35,230 bases of DNA. Source: an uncultured bacterium (GTDB lineage: Bacteria; Planctomycetota; Phycisphaerae; Sedimentisphaerales; Anaerobacaceae). Location: NCBI GenBank assembly GCA_913009865.1, contig CAJVYK010000002.1:1-35230 (forward strand), given 5' to 3'. Below, piece by piece: positions 21,474 through 29,115 of this stretch; within the stretch, counting starts at the first letter, position 1, and every line of letters starts with the position of its first letter. The notes under the pieces were generated by a model. It ran no database searches. It saw nothing but the letters and a program-made list of their open reading frames with translations, and was not told the DNA's origin. A program made the position numbers and the translations under genes.

Positions 21474-22406
21474 TTACTGGAGCCATTCGTCGGCCAATAT
21501 GGCGATATCGTTATAGTCGGCTGCTCCTGCCCGCCAGTCCTGGGCAAGAATTGCAAAGTCAATAAAATTGACGATACCATCGTAATTAAGGTCTGTGGCC
21601 AGTAAGTTACTATCCTGCCCATAGCTATCGGACATCCAGCTATCGGCAAGAACTGCGAAGTCATTAAAATTGACAGTATTGTCGGTGTCCCGGAACAAAT
21701 CATATTTTTCAGCCGGACTTTCAACCAGCCATTGGCCTGCCAGCATTTCCAAATCGAACCAGTCAACATAACAGTCACGGTTAATATCTCCCGGCAAAAA
21801 CCCGAAACCCTCGCAATAAGTATCGAACCGGACAAAATCCCATTGTGTTCGGTAATCGATATATGATGTTTCGCTCACATTTGCTCTTATACCCAATGCC
21901 AATGTGTGTGGACTTGCATCATATATTCCATTAACATCGACAGTTTGGTCAAAGTACTCATCTCTTACATCTGAGCCAACGCTGTTTGACTTCCAGACCA
22001 CCGCTCCGTCAATCAGTATAACCGCTGTGCGTTTCGCCGGATCCCATGGGTCGCCGTATGTAGTGTCCAGTTTTAGGTCAAAGATAATTTGATTAACGTC
22101 TGCCAGATATACCTGCTGAGAAATGGTTGCCGTCTCACCGGCGGCAAATGTTTCGTACGCATTTGTGTAAAGATTCAAATAGTAGTCGCCGTGAGTAGCC
22201 CAATCTGCATATACCGACCCGCTGAATCCGCTTGACGGCATATTAACATCATCCCAGCCGTGAGGTATTTCTGCCGTGATATCTGCTATCGTAGTGCCGT
22301 CATCTTCGAAACTGCCGTTTACAACCACGCTAACGCCGGCCTTTGTTTTATTTGCTAACAGCATCATAATCATCACCACTGCAAGAACTGTTTTTTCCTT
22401 CATCAT
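21474..22406 (-). CDS. Secreted protein with C-terminal dockerin-like repeats
   Basis: 310 aa. Sec signal MMKEKTVLAVVMIMMLLANKTKA with cleavage near AGV. Residues about 25-195 look like a beta-sandwich exported domain (VNGSFEDDG...IPHGWDDV, then YYLNLYTNAYETF), similar to carbohydrate-binding or PEP-CTERM-associated modules. The C-terminus has dockerin-type EF-hand segments: GDINRDCYVDWFDLEMLAGQ, DTDNTVNFNDFAVLADSW, DLNYDGIVNFIDFAILAQDW, and a shortened last one, DYNDIAILADEWL. It lies between two GspG-like genes on the same strand, so it is co-transcribed with the secretion machinery and may be a substrate or an accessory of it. The true ligand and any cohesin partner are unknown. Confidence 0.8.
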   Translation of the reverse strand: MMKEKTVLAVVMIMMLLANKTKAGVSVVVNGSFEDDGTTIADITAEIPHGWDDVNMPSSGFSGSVYADWATHGDYYLNLYTNAYETFAAGETATISQQVYLADVNQIIFDLKLDTTYGDPWDPAKRTAVILIDGAVVWKSNSVGSDVRDEYFDQTVDVNGIYDASPHTLALGIRANVSETSYIDYRTQWDFVRFDTYCEGFGFLPGDINRDCYVDWFDLEMLAGQWLVESPAEKYDLFRDTDNTVNFNDFAVLADSWMSDSYGQDSNLLATDLNYDGIVNFIDFAILAQDWRAGAADYNDIAILADEWLQ

Positions 22407-22439
22407 CTCCGTCCTTTAAGTAATCATTAAAACGCCCGG

Positions 22440-23369
22440 CTAATTTCCGAAATTGAATACATCGTCATCCGTACCGTACAGACCGTCATATCCGGCGGAA
22501 ATCAGGATATATGAATCTGACCGGCAAGGTCTTTCCATCGCACTAATCTTCTTGTTCCTCGTCTTTTCATAAAATATGCCGGGGTCTGTCGCAACATTGT
22601 CAGGTGTGAGGCCACCAAACGAACTCATAGGATGGTCAAACACGCTTAAAATATTCCATGGCAGACCGAGGTCAATAAGGTCCAGGTTGTCATCGCAATT
22701 GTAGATGTTCGTTGAGTTATCTGCTGAGTATTTATGTAAGGTTTTTGATGTATCTGCCCTGTAGTAGAGTATGGGCATACCGACTTTTTTCCCTGTGGTT
22801 CTGTTTCTTACGCGTGGATACTCATCGCATAAAACAACTCCTCCGTTCGGGTCAGTATTGAAGGTCAGGAAGTTACCCGGGCCGTACAAATCGTACAGTG
22901 TATTTAAGTTGGCCCCTTCGACCGGCAGATACGGCCCTTTTCTGCTTCTCAGGTTCGCTGCATGAACGGGGTCTGTTTGCGGATTAAAAGGGCTGGGATA
23001 CAGGTCATCGTACGGTGGGGTAAGAGCGGGATTTATACCGTCGGCCCTGAAAAGTGAATCCGGGTTAAACCCTAACAAGTCCTGGCCCACCATAGCTTCG
23101 GCAAGCTTCATAGCGCCGGGATACTGTGCACCCGTTGAATCCCATTGGCCTGACGGCGGATAGCCCTCGAACTCGCTATTGAAAAGCTGCATTGCAGCGT
23201 CGATGCTGTGGAACTGGGCATTTTGCTTTACTCTTTTGGCGTATCTCCTGACCATATTCAGAGCCGGCACAAGCAGACTGAAGAGAATCACAATGATACT
23301 CATAACGGTCAGCAGCTCTACAATGGTAAATGCCGCTTTTTTGTTGGATTGTTTGACGATTGATTTCAT
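22440..23369 (-). CDS. GspG-like major pseudopilin, copy 1
   Basis: 309 aa. Leader MKSIVKQSNKKAA/FTIVELLTVMSIIVILFSLLVPAL, Glu at +5, Ala before the cut. GspG features: AQFHSIDAAMQLFNSEFEGYPPSG, MVGQDLLGFNPDSLFRADG, KKVGMPILYYRADTSK and the C-terminal loop SAGYDGLYGTDDDVFNFGN. Clearly a duplicate of 20477-21343, with the same insert between the helix and the calcium loop. ATG 23369 has AAGGAG five bases upstream. It follows gspF directly, the usual place for the major pseudopilin, so of the two it is the better candidate for the main subunit. Confidence 0.85.
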   Translation of the reverse strand: MKSIVKQSNKKAAFTIVELLTVMSIIVILFSLLVPALNMVRRYAKRVKQNAQFHSIDAAMQLFNSEFEGYPPSGQWDSTGAQYPGAMKLAEAMVGQDLLGFNPDSLFRADGINPALTPPYDDLYPSPFNPQTDPVHAANLRSRKGPYLPVEGANLNTLYDLYGPGNFLTFNTDPNGGVVLCDEYPRVRNRTTGKKVGMPILYYRADTSKTLHKYSADNSTNIYNCDDNLDLIDLGLPWNILSVFDHPMSSFGGLTPDNVATDPGIFYEKTRNKKISAMERPCRSDSYILISAGYDGLYGTDDDVFNFGN

Positions 23370-23423
23370 TTCTTTCTCCTTGAATAGAATAAAAGTTAAT
23401 TAGCCGTTCTATTTATTTGGTTT

Positions 23424-24677
23424 TTATCCGGTAGTGCTTAAGCCCGTGATAACTTGTATCATCGGCAAAAATACCGCCAAAACGATGGTCATAACGATAC
23501 CGCCGAGCACCAGAATCATAATTGGCTCAAGCAGCGACATTAACGAGGCAACCAGCACATCAACCTGCTCATCGTAGTTGTCGGCTACTTTAGAAAGCAT
23601 TTTGTCCAGGTCGCCTGTTTCCTCGCCTACGGCAACCATATTGGTAACAATTAAGTCAACGGTTTTGGACTGTTTTAACGGCCCGGCAAAACTCTCACCC
23701 TGTCTGATGGAATTGTGAACATTGTTGAGCATATTGGAAAAAACTTCGTTTCCTGCTGTCTCGCTCGAAGTCTTAATGGCATCCAGGATAGGCACTCCGG
23801 CGCCAATCAATGTTCCCAGTGTTCTTGTCCACCGTGTAACAGCTATCTTGCTGCTAAGCGGGCCGATTATCGGCACTTTCAACTTGATGGTATCCAGAAC
23901 CAATCTGCCGGCGCGAAACCGCCTTATAGTTCTGAGCAGAAAAATTACCGCAAACGGTATGCCCAGCAGAACGGCCCATCCGTAGTCGTATGCAATCCAG
24001 TCGCTTATTCCGAGCACCGTAGTTGTTACCGGATTCAATTTGCCTTCTATCATTTCCTCAAGCACAGTCTTAAATTGTGGTATTACGAATTTCATCAGCA
24101 ACAAAAGAATAACGAAAGCAGCGCCCAAAACTACTATTGGATAAACCATTGCACTTTTAACTCTGGACTTGAGCTTCTGGGCTTTCTCCATAAATTCAGC
24201 TATACGCGACAGAATCAGGTCCAGCACGCCGCCGGTCTCGCCGGCTGCCACCATATTGACAAACAGCCGGTCAAAAGCCTTGGGAAATCTGCCCAGTGCT
24301 TCCGAGAGTGTCGAGCCGCCTTCGATATCATCAGCTACGTAACCAACAACCTTCTTGAATGTTCCTGCCTTTTGCTGTTCCTCAAGAATCCTAAGCGAAC
24401 GCAATATGGGCAGTCCAGCGTCCTGCAATGTGGAAAGTTGTCTTGCGAACTGGGTTATTAGTTTGACTTTGACCTTGCCGCCGGCGCCTCGCCTGGATTT
24501 TGGCCTTGCAGTCGCTCTTGTCGTCGCTTTTTTCCCTGCACCGTGTACACTGACCTTGGTGGGGAAATAACCCATATTTCGTATCTTGCTTATGGCTTCT
24601 TTTTGACTCAGGGCCTCTATTTCATCTTTTATTCCCACACCCTGTGAGTCCAGAGCTTCATATTTGAAAACAGGCAT
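23424..24677 (-). CDS. gspF: Type II secretion inner-membrane protein GspF
   Basis: 417 aa, typical of GspF/PilC. Starts MPVFKYEALDSQG, then two T2SSF domains: about 85-210 (FARQLSTLQDAGLPILRSLRILEEQ, then GGSTLSEALGRFPKAFDRLFVNMVAAGE) and about 285-410 (WTRTLGTLIGAGVPILDAIKTSSETAGN, TNMVAVGEETGDLDKML). Membrane helices near 175-195, 225-250 and 385-410. It anchors the pseudopilus assembly ATPase. An Arg/Lys-rich linker (KKATTRATARPKSRRGAGGK) near 50-70 is unusual. ATG 24677 has an excellent AAGGAGGT seven bases upstream. Confidence 0.93.
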   Translation of the reverse strand: MPVFKYEALDSQGVGIKDEIEALSQKEAISKIRNMGYFPTKVSVHGAGKKATTRATARPKSRRGAGGKVKVKLITQFARQLSTLQDAGLPILRSLRILEEQQKAGTFKKVVGYVADDIEGGSTLSEALGRFPKAFDRLFVNMVAAGETGGVLDLILSRIAEFMEKAQKLKSRVKSAMVYPIVVLGAAFVILLLLMKFVIPQFKTVLEEMIEGKLNPVTTTVLGISDWIAYDYGWAVLLGIPFAVIFLLRTIRRFRAGRLVLDTIKLKVPIIGPLSSKIAVTRWTRTLGTLIGAGVPILDAIKTSSETAGNEVFSNMLNNVHNSIRQGESFAGPLKQSKTVDLIVTNMVAVGEETGDLDKMLSKVADNYDEQVDVLVASLMSLLEPIMILVLGGIVMTIVLAVFLPMIQVITGLSTTG

Positions 24678-24724
24678 CCCGGATACCTCCTTATGAGTTT
24701 GCGGTTATGGATTCATACCACAAA

Positions 24725-26485
24725 CTACATACCTTCTGAAATTGTTTCTTTTGCTACCTCTTCTATGGTGGTAATCCCATTATAGATTGCAACCATGCCG
24801 TTATAGCGCAACATCCTCATACCGGCTTTTTGGCCGGCCGTCCGCAAAACATTTGTCGAAGCGCGGTTCATAATCAGGTCCCGCATTTCGTCATTGAATA
24901 CCATAATCTCAAAAATAGCTATTCGCCCTTTATAACCGGTACTATTGCATTTGTCACAGCCTCGGCCGTAATAGAACTTCTTGCCTTTGACGTCCTCTGG
25001 CAGAAGTGCCAGTTCCATTAGCTGAGCTTCGCTTGGTTCAAATGGTGTTTTGCAATTTTCGCATATCTTTCTGACCAATCGTTGTGCAATAATACCTTCC
25101 AGCGTAGCGGTAAGTAGAAACGGCTCGACGCCCAGGTCTAAGAGCCGGGCTACCGAGCTTGGGGCATCGTTTGTGTGCAATGTGGTGAACACCAGGTGGC
25201 CTGTCAGGGAGGCCTGTGCCGCAATTTCTGCTGTTTCGAGGTCACGAATTTCACCAACCATTACGACATCGGGGTCCTGGCGCAAAATTGAGCGTAAGCA
25301 CCTTGCGAATGTCAGTCCAATATCCGTTTTCATTTGAACCTGAATAATACCGTCGATGTCATATTCTACCGGGTCTTCAGTGGTGATTAGTTTTGTTTCG
25401 ATGCTGTTAAGTTCGTTCAAGGCCGAGTAAAGGGTGGTAGTTTTGCCACATCCGGTGGGGCCGGTAACAATCACAATACCGTTAGGTTTGTGAATGAGCT
25501 GGTGGACTAATTTAAGGTCGTCTTTGCTCATCCCCAATGATTCCAAATTCAAGCTGACCTGGCTTCTGTCCAGAACTCGCAGTACGACACTTTCTCCGAA
25601 CATTGTGGGCAGGACGCTGACGCGCAAATCAATTGGATTGCCCTGGACGGTTAGTGATATTCGGCCGTCTTGGGGTAATCGTCTCTCAGCGATATCCAGG
25701 TTTGCCATAACTTTTATACGCGAGCTAAGCGCCGCAGCGATATGCTTTGGCGGAGGAATCATTTCGTAGAGTATGCCGTCAATGCGGTAGCGCATCTTGT
25801 ATTCATTTTCGAATGGTTCGAAATGGATATCTGAGGCCTTATCGCGAATTGCCTGCAGCAGAACCAGATTCAGCAGTTTTTTGACAGGATTTGACTCGGA
25901 TAGTTCCTTTAGTTCATCCAGGTCGATACTTTGATTTCTGCCCTCGTATTCTGCAAGAAAGCTGTCGTCTTGTATTTCGCTTATCAGCTCGTTGATGTTT
26001 TCTTCTTGTTGTGTCTCGTAATACTTGCTCAAAGCGTTTTCCAGCGCCGGCGGGTCGGTAATCTTGGCGGTAACTTTGAAGCCCATCAGTGTGCTTAAGT
26101 CGTCTGTTGCCCTGAAGTTATCAGGCTTGTCGAGTACAACTTTCAACTCGTTTTGTTCTTTATCATATTCGAGTGGTACGATGCGATATGTCTTTGCCAT
26201 TTGGGCCGGCACTTTCTCGACCACCTCGGGTGGGATATCGATGTCGTCCAGGTTTATGTATTCCATTCCCCGCTGGGCTGCCAGGGCAATCTGAAGTTGC
26301 TTTTCATCAATCAAGCCAAGCTCAAGAAATATCTGACCTATTTGTATAGCTCCGTGCCGCTGCTTCTGGATTTTAAGGCATTCGTGGACCTTCTCCCTAG
26401 TCAAAACGCCCATTTTTATGAGCACTCTGCCAAGGGTCCTGCTCCTTAATTGCTCTATAGGAGGGAAACTTTTTACCGCTTTCAT
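24725..26485 (-). CDS. gspE: Type II secretion assembly ATPase GspE
   Basis: 586 aa. N-terminal MshEN-type domain, about 15-155 (LGRVLIKMGVLTREKVHECL, QIGQIFLELGLIDEKQL, GMEYINLDDIDIPPEV), then the N2 domain DKASDIHFEP, and the ATPase core with Walker A GPTGCGKT at 342-349, Asp box TTEDPVEY, Walker B MVGEIRD near 410 and the His box TGHLVFTTLHTND near 428. A tetracysteine zinc site is present: Cys475/Cys478 and Cys510/Cys513. Drives pseudopilus assembly at the inner-membrane face. First gene of the operon, behind the promoter at 26537-26565; the Shine-Dalgarno before ATG 26485 is weak. Confidence 0.93.
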   Translation of the reverse strand: MKAVKSFPPIEQLRSRTLGRVLIKMGVLTREKVHECLKIQKQRHGAIQIGQIFLELGLIDEKQLQIALAAQRGMEYINLDDIDIPPEVVEKVPAQMAKTYRIVPLEYDKEQNELKVVLDKPDNFRATDDLSTLMGFKVTAKITDPPALENALSKYYETQQEENINELISEIQDDSFLAEYEGRNQSIDLDELKELSESNPVKKLLNLVLLQAIRDKASDIHFEPFENEYKMRYRIDGILYEMIPPPKHIAAALSSRIKVMANLDIAERRLPQDGRISLTVQGNPIDLRVSVLPTMFGESVVLRVLDRSQVSLNLESLGMSKDDLKLVHQLIHKPNGIVIVTGPTGCGKTTTLYSALNELNSIETKLITTEDPVEYDIDGIIQVQMKTDIGLTFARCLRSILRQDPDVVMVGEIRDLETAEIAAQASLTGHLVFTTLHTNDAPSSVARLLDLGVEPFLLTATLEGIIAQRLVRKICENCKTPFEPSEAQLMELALLPEDVKGKKFYYGRGCDKCNSTGYKGRIAIFEIMVFNDEMRDLIMNRASTNVLRTAGQKAGMRMLRYNGMVAIYNGITTIEEVAKETISEGM

Positions 26486-26536
26486 TTTTCCATACCACCA
26501 ATTTAACCTAAATCAGTTCACAACCAGCCAGCTTAC

Positions 26537-26565
26537 ATTATACAACATTAAGACCTTTTCGGCAA
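26537..26565 (-). promoter_or_regulatory. Predicted promoter of the gspE secretion operon
   Basis: Minus strand TTGCCG (26560-26565), 17-base spacer, TATAAT (26537-26542) with TG three bases before it. About 45 bases of leader precede ATG 26485. Confidence 0.6.
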
Positions 26566-26881
26566 ATAAATTACATACTGGACACTTAGTTATTAAGACT
26601 GCAAAAAGGTGCCCATTTTAACCCTTTGATTACGGTGAGAAATACTTACATCAGAACCCCAAGTTTTTCAATCATAAGCGCAGGTAAACTCGGAAAGGGG
26701 GGTGAAAATGTGTAAAAATTTGGAAAATTTGCAAAAATTCACAGAGATTGGCAGGAAATATGCAAAAATAAATGCTTTTTGAGCAAGTTTTTCTCGGATA
26801 CACGCGCAAATGATTGAAAGGATAGCGGGCAGCGGATACCTGTGGCAGAGCTAGCGTATAGGAAAAAAACAAAAACTTAGC

Positions 26882-26958
26882 CACAAAGAAAGTTAGCGTA
26901 CAGCGGGTAGCGTTTAGCGTATAGACAAAAAACAAAACTCAGACACAGATGAACACAG
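26882..26958 (+). repeat. 77-bp direct repeat, copy 1
   Basis: Begins CACAAAGAAAGTTAGCGTAC and ends with ACACAGATGAACACAG. Copy 2 at 27064-27140 differs at two positions. It contains the words TAGCGTACAGCGGGTAGCG and AGACAAAAAACAAAACTC; the latter occurs a third time from 27043. Confidence 0.85.
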
Positions 26959-27063
26959 ATGAACACAGATTAAAAAAAAGAAAAAAACAGTGTAAACCTG
27001 TGCCTTGGGTATCAGTGTTAATCTGTGTCGAAAAAAAACAAAAGACAAAAAACAAAACTCAGA

Positions 27064-27140
27064 CACAAAGAAAGTTAGCGTACAGCGGGTAGCGTATGGC
27101 GTATAGACAAAAAACAAAACTCAGACACAGATGAACACAG
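27064..27140 (+). repeat. 77-bp direct repeat, copy 2
   Basis: Second copy of the 26882-26958 repeat, 182 bases further on, same orientation. Confidence 0.85.
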
Positions 27141-27179
27141 AGGTTTTTTTAGCCAGCTTGGCGTTGACGGATTAAAAAA

Positions 27180-27244
27180 TTTTGGGTAGTCTGGGGTTTG
27201 AAAGTAAAAAGTAAAAGGTAGCAAAGAAAGAAATGGGTGGCTGT
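27180..27244 (+). repeat. 65-bp direct repeat, copy A
   Basis: Begins TTTTGGGTAGTCTGGGGTTT and ends GAAATGGGTGGCTGT. Copy B is at 27553-27617 with one difference. Confidence 0.85.
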
Positions 27245-27444
27245 GGGGCTAATTAAATTGTCCCTAATTAAATTTGGACACGAATTAACACAAATCAAAA
27301 AAAGCAAAAACGGATATAATTTAGCCACAGATACCTATGGCATAAATTTACACAGATTAACACTGATTTTTATCAACCGCAGAGAACGCAAAGAACGCAG
27401 AGGTTCAATAGTATTTAGTTGAAAGAAATTGCGGGTTTATTTGG

Positions 27445-27473
27445 TATTGCGTATATCGTATTGCGTATTGCGT
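27445..27473. repeat. 29-bp TATTGCGTATATCGTATTGCG repeat, copy 2
   Basis: Identical over 29 bases to 8387-8415, about 19 kb away. Confidence 0.8.
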
Positions 27474-27552
27474 CTGAGGAGGCCTGCGGGCTGTTTTAGA
27501 ATTGACTGATTAGAATCCTTCGGCTATGCTCAGGACTTCCGCTTTGCTCCAG

Positions 27553-27617
27553 TTTTGGGTAGTCTGGGGATTGAAAGTAAAAAGTAAAAGGTAGCAAAGA
27601 AAGAAATGGGTGGCTGT
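27553..27617 (+). repeat. 65-bp direct repeat, copy B
   Basis: Second copy of 27180-27244; its right end becomes the first unit of the tandem array that follows. Confidence 0.85.
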
Positions 27618-27727
27618 CCCTAATTATATAATTATACTTAAGAAAGAAATGGGTGGCTGTCCCTAATTATATAAGAAAGAAATGGGTGGCTGTCCCTAAT
27701 TATATAATTATATGTCCCTAATTATAT
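27597..27727 (+). repeat. Tandem array, three units of AAGAAATGGGTGGCTGTCCC with AT-rich tail
   Basis: Units start at 27597, 27640 and 27673 (periods 43 and 33). Each holds GGGTGGCTGTCCCTAATTAT followed by a variable ATA-rich tail; a fourth partial TGTCCCTAATTATATA ends the array. The last part overlaps the stop codon of the next ORF. Confidence 0.85.
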
Positions 27728-28042
27728 AAACATTCCAATAAATTGTTTGTACTGACTACTTGCAATTGGAATATCAATAGAATTAATTCTGAATCCTTCT
27801 TTTTTTACTCTTAAATTAAGAAGTAGAGATAAAAAGCTTATTACTATATTTGCTTCTTCTTCAGGATTACAACCACCACAATCTTCAAAAGTGTTATCAA
27901 ACGAAAATACGGCTTCAGTATCAGTTATTGATATAGATGGAATAGATTGTAATTGATATCTACCGAATGTAATTTTTGATACTCTAGGTGGAAACCTTTT
28001 AGAGAGTATTATTTTTCTTTCGATTAACATCCTTTCAGCCAT
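27722..28042 (-). CDS. AT-rich small protein of unknown function, possibly a truncated gene
   Basis: 106 aa from ATG 28042, chosen because GGAG lies five bases upstream; a TTG at 28072 is also in frame. I do not recognise a family. The sequence looks like a real, conserved-type beta-rich N-terminal domain (KITFGRYQLQSIPSISITDTEAVFSFDNTF, then CGGCNPEEEANIVISFLSLLLN) with a CGGC motif. The last codons and the TAA run directly into the TATATAATTAGGGACA repeat array, so the chain may have been cut short by the repeat. Much more AT-rich than the secretion genes. The upstream box CCTAACAAT (28065 onward) is shared with the next gene. Confidence 0.5.
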   Translation of the reverse strand: MAERMLIERKIILSKRFPPRVSKITFGRYQLQSIPSISITDTEAVFSFDNTFEDCGGCNPEEEANIVISFLSLLLNLRVKKEGFRINSIDIPIASSQYKQFIGMFI

Positions 28043-28064
28043 GAATACTCCGATTCCTTTACTA

Positions 28065-28221
28065 CCTAACAATAATTATACAGTCTGTACCATAAACCGC
28101 GTAGGGTTTATGGTGGTGAACCCTGCATGGTTCACTATAAACCGGGTCAAAGCCCATCGACCGGGCTGCGAACACCGTGGCCGCGCGGCTATTGCTTGTC
28201 GCTGTCTACGTTCTTGTTAGG
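28065..28221. other. Structured intergenic element with CCTAACAA/TTGTTAGG ends, attC-like
   Basis: Terminal inverted repeats CCTAACAA (28065-28072) and TTGTTAGG (28214-28221) enclose 157 bases rich in inverted repeats: CCATAAACC/GGTTTATGG (28090-28098 and 28105-28113, loop of six), and alternatively GGTTTAT/ATAAACC with GTGAACC/GGTTCAC inside (28105-28143), plus AGCCC/GGGCT (28151-28167). On the minus strand it lies between two same-direction genes, its outer right end inside the last codons of the upstream gene. The core GTTAGGT fits the integron GTTRRRY consensus, but the inner stem is weak. Confidence 0.4.
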
Positions 28222-29016
28222 GGGTTCTTCATCAATGGGATCGATTGCAGCCGGAACTTTCCGCCCGACGATAGATATTAAGCAGCCAAGGAGAGCTAAT
28301 ATGACGAACAGCGCCACCAAAGCAAAAAATGGGCGCATAGTCGGAACGCAGATGTATCCGACAATGACTATGATACCGATGACGAGGAAGGTGGTAATAT
28401 CGACAGCTGTAGCCGAGCGTGACCTCGTCAGTCGAAGCATGCGATTGAGATGTCTTTGATCGGATGTGGGAGAGCTCTGGCGCGACGGCTCTTGCGCTCC
28501 CTTAATTCTGCCTTCAACCCAGATTCTTGTTCTCTCGTGTCCGTTGTGTACTACTTGGACGAGAGCACCATCGCCGCGGTCGAGAAAGTCGAAAGTAATG
28601 GGAATGGAGGTGAGGCCGTTCTGATCCCTCTGAGGTTTGCCAATCTCGAATTGGTTAGCGGTATCGGTGTGCTTCAACACCGATGCATTCAGGACGTTAA
28701 CCCCTTCCTTAACAACAATGACCAGTGGCTTTGCTTGTGTAATGTCATGACGAACAATGGTCTCAGTTCCGTGGTTCCAAAAGGCAACTTTGGCAACGGT
28801 GATGACTTTTTGCTCGACTCCGTTGAAGTGAACGGACAGTCCAGGGAGAAATGGTGCGCTATTCTCGATGATGCTCTGTCGGGCGACGCTGTAGTACGGC
28901 AGCTTCTCACGGCGAGACTTCCGATAGAACACGAAAACCATAACAAGGCTAATGGTAGTGATAACAATATTCGTGAGTGAAAACCAAGGGTTACCAGTAA
29001 TCGTCTCGATCGTCAT
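28189..29016 (-). CDS. Membrane protein of unknown function
   Basis: 275 aa. One N-terminal helix (about 14-31) followed by RKSRREKL, a soluble region of about 170 residues with beta-rich sequence (LSVHFNGVEQKVITVAKVAFWNHGTETI, ITFDFLDRGDGALVQVVHNG), a basic Arg-rich stretch, then two C-terminal helices (about 208-230 and 232-252) and an acidic tail. The 'helix, SYxV/LSVHFxG, vtVxfxNxGtetI' order resembles a loose group of bacterial hypothetical proteins with an N-terminal anchor; no function is known to me. ATG 29016 follows AGGGGAAGAG. Codon and base use are less AT-rich than its neighbours. Confidence 0.7.
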   Translation of the reverse strand: MTIETITGNPWFSLTNIVITTISLVMVFVFYRKSRREKLPYYSVARQSIIENSAPFLPGLSVHFNGVEQKVITVAKVAFWNHGTETIVRHDITQAKPLVIVVKEGVNVLNASVLKHTDTANQFEIGKPQRDQNGLTSIPITFDFLDRGDGALVQVVHNGHERTRIWVEGRIKGAQEPSRQSSPTSDQRHLNRMLRLTRSRSATAVDITTFLVIGIIVIVGYICVPTMRPFFALVALFVILALLGCLISIVGRKVPAAIDPIDEEPPNKNVDSDKQ

Positions 29017-29028
29017 TTCTACTCTTCC

Positions 29029-29050
29029 CCTAACAATGATTATCCAGTCT
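29029..29050. repeat. CCTAACAATGATTATCCAGT box shared with 28065-28086
   Basis: 22 bases with 20 identical to 28065-28086. On the minus strand it lies at the same place, just upstream of the start of each gene (AGACTG-ATAAT-ATTGTTAGG). It contains a possible -10 (ATAAT). Confidence 0.6.
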
Positions 29051-29115
29051 CTATAAAACTCCTAAAGACAGACTGTTTCTTTCTGTATAATAAGTTCCCG
29101 TTGCTTCTTCAATAT

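Larger units (their letters stand above)
26486..27721. other. 1.2-kb gene-free, repeat-rich region upstream of gspE
   Basis: Contains the gspE promoter at its left end, then direct repeats (26882-26958/27064-27140 and 27180-27244/27553-27617), ACACAGATGAACACAG words, a TATTGCGT repeat (27445-27473), a TCCTTCGGCTATGCTCAGGA palindrome-like element (27516-27535) and three tandem units (27597-27727). Short ORFs here are repeat translations; I see no credible gene. Confidence 0.75.

Noticed and set aside
23715..24461. 248-aa plus-strand ORF opposite gspF
   Set aside because: Antisense to a well-supported GspF; its composition is unlike a natural protein (many Cys, Gln and Asn) and it has no motif.
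26672..27117. Two minus-strand ORFs with nearly the same N-terminus (MFFVYT--ATRCTLTFFV)
   Set aside because: Their similarity comes from the 77-base direct repeat that encodes both; the rest is low-complexity and there is no ribosome-binding site or recognisable domain.
27597..27727. Possible CRISPR array
   Set aside because: Only three units with uneven periods (43 and 33), no unique spacers of constant length, and no cas genes.
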